Shown in pieces: positions 1 to 12,925 of a stretch of DNA of 64,000 bases (within the stretch, counting starts at the first letter, position 1; every line of letters begins with the position of its first letter). Under the pieces are notes generated by a model. It was not told the origin of the DNA, did not search any database, and worked only from the letters and a program-made list of their open reading frames with translations. This DNA is from Temnothorax longispinosus. Taxonomy: Eukaryota; Arthropoda; Insecta; Hymenoptera; Formicidae. Location of the stretch: assembly GCF_030848805.1 (NCBI RefSeq), contig NC_092362.1:3844001-3908000 (forward strand). The letters are read 5' to 3'. Both the position numbers and the translations under genes were made by a program.

Positions 1-3000
1 ATTTGAGTAAATCAATCCAGTCTTGTGTTCCGTTTTGTTTATCGCGTTCGTCATTTCTAGTATAACAACGACCGATGATTGTCCAGAAATACCGAAATTT
101 TTACACTATTTCTAACATTGCGAATACCTGCCAGGTTTCTCTTTTATCGAAAGAAGGTCGTTGTTTTAAAGATGAACGTTTGAATTCGATAATTTCGGTA
201 ATATTAGTCTCCATAATCGCACGAAAATGCGATTAATTAAAAACCACCGGTCCGAATAGAAGAACGCGATCGATCAAAGAGATAGTGAGTCTCGCCTATC
301 AAACACATCGGCGCGGACTAGTCAGTTATACTACATCTTTTGCGGAAAGATACAGGAGAGCCGAAGGCAAGGAAAAAGTCGACCAGGCAAGGCAAGTCCC
401 GGGTTAGAAGAGGGTTGAGCGAGCCAGCGCCTAATTGCAATTAACAACTCGCCATTATTAGAATATACGACGCCTCGCAATGAGATAATGCAAATAAAAC
501 GAAAGTTTTAATTACTTTGCCGCTACGCCCGCCGGCGATCCGTTGTTACATCGCAGGATAATGGAAAGTTTACCGCGACAGCGCTACCCCGCCTCCGTTT
601 TATCCGGCCTCAACCCTCTGCTCCGACCGTTGTGTCCGCCGCCCTCTCGCTCGTCTCATCCGTTCCCATTTTCATTCCGCCTGATCTTTTCGTCTCGTCG
701 ATGCGTTCTGACGTTTTCCCATGCGTCGCGATTAAATCGTAAAGCGGTAGACGAGAAGAGTAAGAGAAATCTCTAATCGAATTTATTTTCCGTACGTGAC
801 GACGAATACTTGGCGTATTTCTCTCACCTCCTTCCCTTGGATAAAGAAAATTATTAATAGCTTCATTTTCCGGACGGACATAAACTGTACGAGATGAAAT
901 CACCTATAACACTAATCGTAAGCGATTCGCTTTTCCTCTTCTATCTTTTGTTAAATAATGTAAAATATCAATTCTTTTAATCTATTGTCGAAGAATTATA
1001 TTATATTTTATAGCTGTGTGTATCTCTTATATTATGTTCACTTTTACATGAATTTGAACAATCTACAATTCTACATAGTTGAAATGACAAATATTCTTAT
1101 ACTTGTTTTCACTTTTCTCTGTGTGTAAGTGTAAAATGCATTGTCAAGAACACAAATAGTTCCCGAAGTTGTGTTTTAAAAAAGAGAACAACGTTTATCA
1201 TATTGCTGACTTCTTGGAAACTTTTGTGTTAGATACAAGTTTTGTAAAAATATCAAGAAAACGTGTGTGTACAGACACTTTATCTTTTGGAGAAACTTAT
1301 GTTAGATGTCAAAGTCGTTAGGCGTGCCGCAATATCGGACGGAACCCAGGGGAGCTGAAGGGGAGAATCGACGTTATTGTCATCATTGCATGACAGTGGT
1401 ATCGATCTATTATTGACTGTCGCTTCGCGAGTTTACCCTTGCTCCGTGTTACTTTAAGCTCCTTGATCATTGTTCTGGGTGTTCTACGTCTTACGATGTT
1501 TTTTCGCTGTTCGTATATACATACATTTCTTCTCTCTGACCATGACTGTGTCACAATATTTTTTAACGTTGTGCGGATAGCTCTCCTCTTCTTTCCTTTA
1601 TCTTTTTTTCTCTTTTTTTTTACCTTTACGTCAGCGTATCTCGGATGTTCATCGTTAATTCGGTGTTTCGCCGTTGCACTCGATGTCAGTGGCTGTTCTC
1701 GGTGTTGCGCTGTCGACCAATGTTGGTTGTTGCTTCGCTACGAGACGGTGATACGTGCATTGCGAGGTTTTGTAGTCCGAACCGGAAATCGACACGAATC
1801 CGTTTCGCGATCGGCAACACCGTCACTTGCGAAAATAAAGATATCGTTACACTTCAATCACGAGCAAAATATTTCGACTTTGCGAATCGAAAAACTTAAA
1901 TTCATGTAACGTTATATTAATTAAAATAATATATTAAGAGCTTTAACAAAATTATTTTTTTACATATTAATTTCGCGTACATATTTTTAACTTAAAAAAA
2001 TGTTAAGTTACATAATATTTTAGTTGCATTAAAATGATATATTATCAAATTTAATATCTGATTATGTGTAAGAAGAATGGGAAAGTCGCGCGAATTTAGG
2101 TGTCTTGGTGTTTCACGTAGCGTTTTGCTATTACTTTTCAACAGAAGTATTATAGATATAGAAGTAGACAAGGTAGTCATTCTCATTAAATTCGCGTGCA
2201 CGTACCGCGTGTGTGCCAATTAGAGAGGCGAAAACCAATTTCAGGATCAACGATCGCGCACCGCGGCACGACGACGGGCTTTAATTTATGGCTCGTTCTT
2301 CGTGATTTCGTCGTCCACACCGCAATTCCCCCCCGTGCTCGCCCTCAGTCAGAACCGGAAACCCGTCGACACTCGTGCTAATTTGGGTTTCGCGTGACAG
2401 CCACGATCGAGTTATTACCAGGACGAAGTCGTTTTCGCGTAAGAGAGAGGGAGAGTTTGTCACTCTTTACGTAAACCGCAGGACAGGTTTGTGATTTCTC
2501 GAGGCACTAAGTACCCAACAACATTAATTCATAATTGACGGAAAAGTTTGAATTAAATCGGTGACTCGCTCGCGGAATATCACTCTTTTGTATCAAATTC
2601 AACTACGGTAAAGAACATTTCCAATCCGCGAACGAATATTACTTCGCGAATTTTGCATAGTATGAATTACGCGACATCTATCTGGAAAGCATGTAGAGCA
2701 ATGCTCGAGGATAGGAAAGTTTTATCCTTTTGAATCTTAGAATCAAGTTTTGCGACTCGAAACAAACTTTTGCAAACGCTGATCGCGATGTGCTATTTTC
2801 GACAACTGCAATTAAAGTTTTACTCTCGGACAATCGACGAAAATCACCTCCGAATCGGATGAAAATATCCTCGTAAAACCGCCATAAAATTTTGTCCATG
2901 TCGCATTAATTCTTAAACTTTGCCGGAAAATTCGCGATGATAATCTTATCGACCAGCAAATATGTTCGACGAATCATGCTCGTGTTATCGTCGAACAGCG

Positions 3001-4421
3001 ACATACCGGAAGTCGTAATCGGTGCTGAAAATGGACGATTATGCTCCGCGATGATTCGACGAGCATATCCCGATGGATTCCCGGAGGAATCTTTCCGCAA
3101 AAGATCTTTCGGGCAGAGACGAACAGGTCGCGATGAGTAGCACCCTAAAAGTTGAGTGGCAGCCATCTCATTACTTAAATGCGTCCGTTAGTCGGGAGAA
3201 GCTCTGGCCAAGAGAGCAGAAGTTTCCACGGTCATAATCGCCGCTAATTGACGTCGGAGTTATAAAGTTCAGTGAAATTAGCTAAATCCTTATTTGGACT
3301 GCCATTGTTCGGGTAGTCTTACCCTCTCTTTGCTTCTACCCTCGGGATTTTCTTCACCGGCCTAAATTAAACCCCGATGTCTTTGCCATTTTAACACCGG
3401 AAGTCGAAAACGAGACCTACTTAAGCGGTCGTAATGTAGGGTAGAGTAATCAATTATACAAAAATTAAATTACAAGTTATGGAAGTACAGAATTGTAAAA
3501 TTATAAATGTAATTTTAGAACCTGGAGCGCGTGACATATAATCTTTTACAATAATTATATTACATTCATATATCATTAACATTTGTTCCGTATTGATCTC
3601 ATTTATAATATAATCAGCGTAATATAATATGGATAAGAACAGATAAGTGTGTGTAAGAGAGAGTTTTTCGTGCAGGGTGACGGCAAACTTGTATCATATA
3701 GAATGCTCATGTAGAAAAACGTATAGCGACGGATTATCGTGTCTGGCGAAAATACGGGAATACCGCACCATCGTAATCAGTGTCATCACTATCATCGTCA
3801 CGTCCATACCCATTCACTCATATCAGCATCCATCATTGTCACCTCATCCGTCATTGTGTTGTAATTCCCAGTGTTGTGTGTGTATATTTGAAAGTATAAA
3901 TACTCAACGTTATTTGAACCGGGAGATCTCTATCAATAGTCACGAGCGAAACAATGCTCGTGACTTTTTTTTCTAATCGTTTTCTCAACATTCGGTCATT
4001 TTCATGTCATTTTCTGTCATTCACTCGCAGTCTATTTAAATTCTCGCTTGATTCATGCTCACGTCATTTCGCATCATTCGCGGGAGACAAAATCATGATT
4101 GTATGTCATCATCATTTCGCACTCGGGCGGACGAGAGAAATCGGTATTATCGTCAAGAGAGTCAACCGGCAGATTCATCTTCGTTCATCGAAGAAAAAGA
4201 AAGACGACTCCAGACGAAAAAAAAAGAAAGTAATCAGAAAGAAAAGCAATACCCCACTGGCGACCTTGCTAATGGGTTGAAACTCTCGTATCGCGCGGAA
4301 TCATTTATATTTGCGAAGGAAACAAAACTCATCCAGAACTAACATTCTAACTTGAGTATTATACTTCAAGTTTAGATGTTTAGATGTGCTCTGATTTATA
4401 TGGTAGGATGCTCTATCTCAG
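1..4421. other. Noncoding stretch upstream of the bru3 RRM3 exon
   Basis: No exon with both recognisable protein similarity and good splice sites was found here. The short open frames are low-complexity or lack codon structure. Because the next feature is an internal exon that begins at a splice acceptor, this stretch is most likely the 3' part of a long bru3 intron. The linker exons and RRM1-2 of that gene would lie further upstream, outside the window. Confidence 0.6.
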
Positions 4422-6397
4422 GACCCGAGGGCTGCAACCTGTTCATCTACCACCTGCCCCAGGAGTTCGGTGACGGCGAGCTCATGCAGATGTTCCTCCC
4501 GTTTGGCAACGTCATCTCCTCCAAAGTCTTCATCGACCGAGCGACCAACCAGAGTAAATGCTTTGGTAAGTGCGGGCGGTAACTACGGGCTTTCAGAACG
4601 ACCAGCGACAACGAAAGATACCTGATGCACCTTAAGCCAAGGTAGGACGAAGGACGTCAACGTTTCGATGCCAAACAACGGCGTGGAAGCAGATATATAA
4701 GATCATATTTTCGAAATTTGAATATCTCTATTTTTACAATGTACAGTTATACGATTTTATTTACGATGAAAGCTGTAGCAAAAAATAACGTTGAAAGATA
4801 TATGTGTGTGTGTTAACACATGTCATTCTCACAAAAAATATTTCAATATATTTTTGCTTTGAATCGTATAACTGGACGCAAAAATATAATCACGACGTAC
4901 ATGAATATGTCTGTGATTATTATTATGACTTTCGATCAGTCACATGCTACGGTGCTCTAAATGACTCTACACGTTTCCAATCAGAGAGTGGTGGATTAAT
5001 CATGGAAATTTAATTCGTCTCGTCCGTATTAGCGGACGGACCGGGCAGACTGAATATGAATGCCCGTTTCAATGGAACTGGAATCAAACTGCGCAGTTCT
5101 TTTTTAGAGACTATGCAGAGAGGACCGAAACAGAGAATGCGTATAAAAGCCGCTGGCGTTTCTTTGATTAATCGTATCCGAGAGTATGAGGATACAGATA
5201 ATTGGACGATTCCATTCGCGTTCGCTCGGTCCTTGGTCTATCTTCGCATTCGTCCACGTATGATTCATATATTTCCGTCCGTGTATTTTGTCTCTTCCTG
5301 TTTCAGAGACTCGTCATACCCCTCCCCCAAAAAAGAAGGCGGGCTCTCAACGACGCGTCATAATTATTCCCGCAACGGGGAAAAAAATGTGCAGAAGTTT
5401 GCATCCCTTTGAAGGCATTTTCCTCGCCGCGATCAATTTAACGAAAAGACTCTTTGACAACAGTTTTTGCCGAGAATTCGCGCAGTATAATTATAACCAC
5501 TGCGATTGGACGAAATTGTTCTCCTACACGAGTTTTTTTTTTTTAATATATCGTGCGATGCGAAAACTCGGTATAGCTTAGCTCTTCCTCACAATTAACT
5601 CTTTCCGTGGAACGAGAGAGAGAGAGTTAAAATAATCCGGGTGTCCCTCGGCCCTAAAATAAAAGTAATTTGCGGAGCAAAGAACTGTGGGTGGATGGAG
5701 GACGATGGGACTCGGTCAGGTGGTTTAGACCACCATGATGTCGAAACTAAAATGAGGTCGACGTTAATGGTCAAAATTGGCTTAAAACGAGAAAGTCGTG
5801 ATGATCTTTCCTCCTAAGGGTCTTCGTTATCGTGTATCTGCCCTTGCGGTGCAACTTGGATAATGTCCAGTCCACGAATGAACATTTTTTATCCCTCACG
5901 GAAGATCTGGTTCGCCTAGATTGCTGTTTAATTCCTAAATAGTCAATACTGTCCTCAAAATGTAGCAACTATTTAAAAATAAGCTATGCTTTTTCTTATT
6001 ACATATATAAATAGTATATTTCCCTATGTATAATTATAGATGTTATTATGATGAAATTGATTTTTTGTTGTTGTTTTGTTGTATTATATTTATTGTGCTG
6101 CATTTACTAATAATCAGCGCCTTCGTCATATAAATATTTGACATTTTTTTCTTGCCATTATATGCATTAATAAATAAAAATTATATTCTTACATGATATC
6201 GAAAGAAGATTTTCATAAGGGACGGAAAATCTATTACACACTGCAGGATTCAACGTTCGCTATTTTCAGGTTTCGTGTCGTTCGATAATCCAGCGAGCGC
6301 GCAAACAGCGATCCAAGCGATGAACGGCTTCCAAATAGGGATGAAACGATTAAAAGTCCAATTGAAGAGGCCCAAGGACGCCAGCCGGCCATACTAA
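4422..6397 (+). CDS. bru3: CELF/Bruno-like RNA-binding protein, last two coding exons (RRM3 and C-terminus), partial
   Basis: Two coding exons, 4422-4565 and 6270-6397, joined in phase 1 across a GT-AG intron. Together they encode a complete third RRM: RNP2 is LFIYHL and RNP1 is KCFGFVSF, and the intron falls inside RNP1 after the first glycine. The C-terminus LKRPKDASRPY, with GNVISSKVFIDRATNQSKCF before it, matches the CELF3-6 branch (fly bru3) better than the CELF1/2 branch (fly aret/bru2), whose tail differs. CELF proteins bind GU- and UGU-rich elements and control alternative splicing, translation and mRNA decay; CELF3-6 types are mainly neuronal. The 5' exons (RRM1, RRM2, linker) are outside the window. 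The acceptor is ctcag before GACCCGAG, the donor is GTAAGT, and the stop is TAA at 6395-6397. Confidence is high for the family and good for the bru3 assignment. Confidence 0.93.
4566..6269 (+). other. Intron between the two bru3 terminal coding exons
   Basis: A 1.7-kb GT-AG intron, with donor GTAAGT and acceptor tattttcag. Nothing inside resembles an exon or a repeat with recognisable ends. Several short open frames at about 5.0-5.6 kb show no family similarity. Confidence 0.8.
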
Positions 6398-9181
6398 CCC
6401 ACGTCCTAGCCTAGAAAATCTGGACGAGTCGCGCCCTATGTCGTAACTTACAGAGTAAGTTTTTTTTATACATTTCTTTTCTAAGTTTCTTTTCTCGTGA
6501 AAAAGAACACTTTTTATGTTTATGTGCGAGAACTTTTTCTGTTAGACATTTTTCTTTCAGTTGTGATAAAATTATTAATTTTAAAATAAAAGTATATCGA
6601 TATAACTTTATAATTCTATTTATAATTCTTTAAGTAGTAGCCTTATTAATTTATAAACGTGGCAAATAACTTTATTATGCATTCAAATCCCAGAAATTAT
6701 ACAGTATCGTCGCTCTGAATTGCAGATGTCGTCCGAGAACGTGAACTCGATGGACGCTCGACGATCAGGAGTGACGAGTTGAATCACCGTTACAACGCTC
6801 TCCGCCGTAACAACTTAGTATACTAGCTAGTTAATTCATTAGAGGATAAAAATTTAGAAGTCAGTAGGACAGCAACGGCTTCAACGTTGTTGAAGTTGTT
6901 CGTGCGGCGGCGGCGAAGAGGCTGAAGCGAAAGCGATGAAGGATGTTCTGCGCTGAACCCAGAGAAGAAGAGCCGAAGAGAGGAGAGGACGAGAAGTACG
7001 CTGAGACGACGTTTCCCAGATGCTCGGATAACCGGATAATCTGTCGATAGGCAACATCGGGCTTTCCTCTGTCTCCTTTACGTCCATTCTCACTACAAAA
7101 TCTGCAAATTTCTTTCTGTCCTCCGCGAGTCTAGCCTCTGGTCCCTACTGCCAGGTGAAAGATTACGTTCGAGCTCGAGGACGAGGGCGCGAATGGGCGC
7201 ACGAGCGTGCAGCGAAACCTGTCGTAGAAACATTTCGAGGATCCGATTATCCCGGAGAGACCTGCCGGAAACGCTGGAAAAGTATTGAAAACTGATTCAC
7301 GTCGTCCGGATATATATTCACGGCGACGACACCGTTATAGTTACACGCGCGAGTCACGACATCGCGCCGCGACGATTGTCCAGCATCAAACCGACAATAG
7401 CTATCGCGAAATTATCCCGTCGAATAAAACGCCCCTAGGAGTCCCGTCGTGTTCGTTGCCGCAGTCCGACGTAACAGCGCGGAAAAGATGCCACCATGGC
7501 GGAGGAAAATTTGCCGAACTCGTACATCCGGTCTGATTGATCCCTCGACGAGGACTCTCGACGAGGTCGGATCGTCGCGTCCGTCGGCCGGACAGAACAG
7601 CCTGACGATCACCGTGGTATGAGAGACTGACGAATCTTTTGTACCGCATGCAGCGAACGATATGTGTAGTCGTCGCGATCAAGATCCTGCGCGCGTCACC
7701 CACGACGACGACAACGACGACGGGACGGATAATAATCTCCGCGCGACTGACGAAAGTAGGATAAAAACGCAGGCTCGTCCCGAAGACACGCGGACGAGGT
7801 CCGATATCTCTCTCCCAAAAAGACAAATGTCAATCATATGCTATACAGGGTGCTCGTCTGACGAAACGCGTCTGAAAACTTTGAAAAAAAGAAAAAGACA
7901 AAAAATACAAAAAAAAAAAAAGATGAAACCCAGAGAATCAAGCGGCGAACATGGGCTCAGCGCCGGTCCGACATCCCAGCCGGATATCGGGTTCTCCTTA
8001 ACGTTTAAGGTTTAAACACGTACGACGCGCTGTAGATTTTATATACTGCAGATAGAGGAGTGAAAGAGAGAGAAAGGAAGTGTGCGTGAGGAAGGAGTTT
8101 GTCGCGCGTCGTGCTACGCGTCGAGGAGGAAGCGAGGAAGTCCTGTCCTACTCGCGCGCGTTCGCACGGTGCTCGTCCTCCGCGACTAATAGCTCTTATT
8201 ACTATTATGGTGATTATCATTGTAATTATCGCTAAGTAAGTGACGCGCGAGTTTCCGGCCGAAAGTATAATCTATTCCGTTGTGGTTCCTGCGTGAACAT
8301 CGAGAGAGGAATCGCGTGTGAGGGCGCGATCGCCCCGCCCGTCCCGCTATCGATTCCGTGGTTCGGTCCGATTTGGACGGATCGATCGACGATCGACTTT
8401 GCCTGATCGGTTAAGCATCGCCCGAGAAATGTCAGCCAGGCTGTGATTATCCAAACGATGACGATGCCGATGACGATGATAGTCCTCTTTAAGTTTTGAT
8501 TAGTAATGACGCACTATATCTTCTGTTGTTGTTAATGAAATAGGAAAAAAATAGGGAGAAGGGAGGAAAACCAAAGAAAATGATGTAAGAATAGTAATAT
8601 TGTGTAAAATGCAATATTTATTCTAGAATCGCCTATCGTCTTTCTTTAGACTGCGATACAGAAAGGGGAACAAACAGTTAGGGAATAATATTTTTTACGT
8701 TTAATTTTATTTCTTAAGTATAAAAAAAATTGAGTTTAGGATGGATTATGGGAGCTGATTATCGTGCAATGATTTAATTGACTTATATATGCTTTATTCG
8801 ATGTTGGCCGGGACTCTTAAAACGATGACAGATTTGAACGTATTATTTTCGCGAGAAGAGGACCGCGCGCTGCCGGATGTAGGTTCGGTATGCCCAATCG
8901 ATCAATCATGTGTGTTCATGCGGAATTCTTGTGACTGAAATAGACAAAACATTGAACATTTCGCGCGCGATGCCCGGTCGGATACGCAGAGTGTCTCGAG
9001 CGAGTTCGCGAAAGAAAGCCAAAGAACAGGGGGAAGTAGGCGAGGGAGGGGAAGATGGGAGGAATAGGGGGTGAAACAGACCGAATATATAAAATACGCA
9101 TAGGGTAGGTGAGCGATGGAGCGGAGAGGAAAACTCTGATCTAGCGGAAATAATCATCCATCAAAGTACCAGCACCGCAGC

Positions 9182-9420
9182 AATATATATATACATATAT
9201 ATGTATATATATATATGTATATATATATGTATATATGTATATATATATATATTTATATGTATATATATGATAAATATTAAATATTATATATATATTTATA
9301 TAGTATATATACATATATATAATATTATATATAAATACATATGCGTACGCATACACACACATTTACGTACGTGACGTGTGTATATGTGTATATATGTGTC
9401 GATCGAAAGAAATTAGAAAC
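9182..9420. repeat. AT/TATATG microsatellite block grading into CA/GT repeats
   Basis: Long runs of TA dinucleotides, interspersed with ATACAT and ATATGT, occupy about 9182-9345. Short CA, then TG-rich runs follow to about 9420. Open frames across it (Tyr/Ile-rich) are repeat artefacts. Confidence 0.9.
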
Positions 9421-10157
9421 TTAGTAAATTATTCTAGTTTAGCTAAATCAACGTCTAATAATAAATTATTACGCGGATATACACGCGGGGAGGGAAACGG
9501 GAAAAGGACGAGTTTAGTGAGACGAGAAATTGTTTGGTCCGGCGCGCTGCCACGGTTATTTTATGTTTGCACATTGCATTATACATACACATTATACATC
9601 ATGGACACACACATTTACGTAAATCATATATAGACACACACACACACATGTACATAGATACATATACATATTGTACCTATGTTTTTGAACGAGAGCAAAG
9701 ATCTTCTCGTTTTACAATCCGCTCCGCGAATTTGTTGCTCGTCCGAACATGCAACGCGCGCGCGGTACGCATGTCGCGCGTCGCACGTGCGCAATTAATG
9801 GACACCCAGTGTACGTGGCTCACGCACGTGCGCGTGTGTAATCGTGCGTGCACATGTGTGTACGTACGAGGCTAATTATACGACGGAGAGAAATGCGCTT
9901 GAAAGAAGGGCTTGCTAGTTACGAATTGACGATATAATATTAATATATACATATATATATATATATGTATATATATAATGATAAACCAAATAATGCTAAA
10001 ATGACAAAGATAAAGGATTAATAACGATAATGATTATTTATGGTACATATACATAACTTATACACTACGGTAACGTAAACATACGCATATATATTCTTGT
10101 CATTTTTAGAAGGTTAAATTTATATAATATGTATATATATGAAAAAGGGGGAAGCTA

Positions 10158-10807
10158 TTAAGGGTCGGCAGGAGACACGGACTCGCAGCTAACCCAACCC
10201 GACAGAGGTCTTCATCGCTGCGAGTCCGTATTTTATTTATTATAAATTTTTAAGAGCAAAAATGCAAAATCGGGCTCTTTAGCTAACTGTATTATTATAT
10301 AAAGAGTATATAAAGAAAATTCACGAATCTATGTAACTTATTTTATGAGAAATCTGGATAGGTATTACGAATCCGTAATTCCGGCCGGCCGACATGTCGA
10401 ATTACGGATTCGTAATATCCAGATTTCTCATAAAATAAGTTACATAGATTCGTGAATTTTTTTTATATCTCAGAGAGACTGTGCGGGAATGAGATATTAC
10501 CGCACTGTTTCGAGTGGAAAATTTCTCGTGTGTGGAATTGGCTATTTGTCGCACAAAAAACACGCGCGTAATGGGCCACTTTCCACGCACTTGTAGTATA
10601 AAATAGTGTGTGTAACACGTGCGGGTTTTCAACTTCCCGCACTTGTACACAAATAACTATTTATATATTCTTTATATAATAATGTCAAGTCAGCTAAAGA
10701 GCCCGATTTTGCATTTTTGCTCTTAAAAATTTATAATAAATAAAATACGGACTCGCAGCTAACCCAACCCAACAGAGGTCTCCATCGTGACTTCTGCCGA
10801 CCCTTAA
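10158..10807. mobile_element. TTAA-flanked foldback element, 642 bp (piggyBac-like MITE candidate)
   Basis: The element spans 10162-10803 and is bounded on both sides by TTAA (10158-10161 and 10804-10807). Its ends are inverted: GGGTCGGCAG at the left and CTGCCGACCC at the right. Just inside each end is a direct repeat beginning ACGGACTCGCAGCTAACCCA. Longer inverted arms follow (about 10225-10315 against 10650-10745) that share AGAGC...AAAAATGCAAAATCGGGCTCTTTAGCT-type sequence, and a near-perfect central palindrome lies at 10317-10460. There is no transposase frame. TTAA target duplication is the hallmark of piggyBac-superfamily elements, but piggyBac termini usually start CCC rather than GGG, so the family is provisional. 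Confidence 0.8.
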
Positions 10808-10860
10808 CGAGTCCTTAACGACTCAGCAACTTGTGGAATTATGGCATGCAAATTTCAGAG

Positions 10861-10863
<3 letters not shown>

Positions 10864-10954
<91 letters not shown>
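10864..10954. repeat. Compound (GA)n-(GT)n-(GA)n microsatellite
   Basis: About 14 GA units, then about 17 GT units, then about 13 GA units, almost without interruption. The Arg-Glu and Cys-Val repeat frames across it are artefacts. Confidence 0.97.
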
Positions 10955-11339
10955 GAACGAGATTACCCTCGCGCGAAAAGCTCAACGAAATCCATTTGAA
11001 AGAAATCGCAGACCGACGACGCAAAGTGGACGCCCGAAGATAGAAATTCATAAAAAAGATGGTGCCAGATCGCTTAAATGAGTACTTATACACACGCGCA
11101 TCGTGCGAATCTCCTCTCACGTGCATATACATACAAAAATACGAAGACAACACGCATACACACACACGTATACACATTCGCGCGCGCGCACACATTAAAG
11201 GACACGTATACTGGAGAGATGCTTCTATGCAAGCACCAATTGATAATATCACTACAATCTAAGCTTTTTAAAGTCTAACAGTACTATTAGCGAATATCAA
11301 GGAATGCAACCTACTCTAAATAGATAAACCATAATGAGA

Positions 11340-11412
11340 TAACGATATAGATACATATATATATATATATATATAAATATAAATAATATACATATATAAA
11401 TATATAAATACG
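11340..11412. repeat. AT-rich microsatellite
   Basis: Repeats of TA with ATAAATATA variants inside the presumed bru3 3' UTR. Confidence 0.85.
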
Positions 11413-12863
11413 AAGGTAACGGCTATTGTAACAAAAAAATACAACTATTTTATCCAAACAAAGTTTTTGCTACAACCGAAGTAGTGTGCATCTCGCTATG
11501 AAATAAATGAGACTTAACTAAAAAAAAAAAGGATATTCTTAGCTCTAAGGAGAAATATAATAATATGATAATAGTATAATCTGTGAGGATCAGCTTTGAA
11601 TTTATTTTTACATGACGTGATTGTAATGCTGAGGCGAATTCGATGCTCGCAATTTAATGTTCCGAATTCTGGGAGGCGACGTGCTCGCGCGCATGCAAAA
11701 TCCCAGACGTCAGAATGTACTCCGCGTCCGAGAATCGAAGACGCGATTCTCGTATCAATTCGAGGCACCCAATCCACCGCGTAAATTCATTTGCATCAAC
11801 TAAGCGAAGATTGTCGGTTGCACAGGTCGGTTGCCAAATGAAAATCGATACTCCGAATAGTTCTGGGATGCACGTACCACTTATCTGGATGCAAACGGAT
11901 TCCAGCGGTTTCTCGATCGAGCGAATCTATTCAGATTTAGGACGGAGACACGATAAACTATATAAGAATAAGATTCAATAAGACGAAGAATAAAAAACAT
12001 GATATAACTTTACAATAATGTACAATAAGATAGATCGTAAGAATTAATTAATTAAGAAGCAAGTATAATTAAAGCGTAAAACAAACAAAGATCTACTTTT
12101 CCTATCAAATTCTGGCGTGTGAGCAAAATACAATCTGTGCTTCGTATTGAAATATTGTTTATCGTCCGGTTGTCGTACTTATTTTTCACTGCTGTCGTAT
12201 CTTATTCAGCCAATTCATCGTGTCTCGGCCTTTAAATTTGGAATCGTCGCGGAAAATCGCGAATTCGATGGTTCGACGCGCATTTTTGTTACGAACGTCC
12301 GTCGATCTCGCGCCTCGGATAGCGCCCCGCGAACGAACGACGAGCACGCGATTGGATCCGTGTTGACGTGCTATTTCCTAATTCCTATAATTAATCGCGA
12401 CTCTCGCGCGAAAAGCAGCGAGAAAGCAGTGCGAAATTGCGACATTCACGGGTCGTACTTTTCTCCGTACCGGCCGATCGCCGTTGTACGCGCGCGAGGA
12501 GACACGATAGGAAAAAGACGAGAATTTCACGCTCTCGCTCTCCGGGAGAAGGGAACGAACATCGGACACACCAGCAGCACCCGCCACCGCACTCACACGA
12601 AGAAGCAGCCAAAAAGAAACCTATCAACCCTCACGACACCGCTATGCCGCGTTGTTACCAAGTCCCAATTAGACGTAGAACCATAAATTGGAATCAAGTC
12701 ACACGCGCCGCGATGCGATCCGGCAGCCGTGGTGTCGGTGATACTAGGAAACAGGGTATGTTTTTTGCAATTATTTGCGTATAACTTGTAAAAAAGAAGT
12801 GAAATTAACGAGAAATAAATACATCTTCATGTGTACACGCAGGATACGCATTTACATGTACAC

Positions 12864-12925
12864 GACAGGCACACACACACATATATATACACACACGCAC
12901 ACATACCTACATACATGCAGATTCG
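12864..12925. repeat. CA/TA microsatellite
   Basis: ACACAC runs alternating with TATATA and CATACA units, with no coding sense. Confidence 0.85.

Noticed and set aside
1439..1909. 156-codon + frame near the window start
   Set aside because: Phe/Leu/Arg-rich with no family similarity or plausible splice sites; the overlapping second frame is equally long, so there is no coding signal.
9141..9362. Tyr/Ile-rich 73-aa frame on the - strand
   Set aside because: Translation of the TATA/ATGT microsatellite.
10833..11081. Arg-Glu and Cys-Val repeat proteins over the GA/GT microsatellite
   Set aside because: Pure translation of dinucleotide repeats, with no family or splice context.
12147..12784. 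179- and 115-codon frames at 12.1-12.8 kb
   Set aside because: Two different frames are open over the same CpG-rich patch and both are Arg/Ser/Thr-rich; typical of GC-rich UTR.
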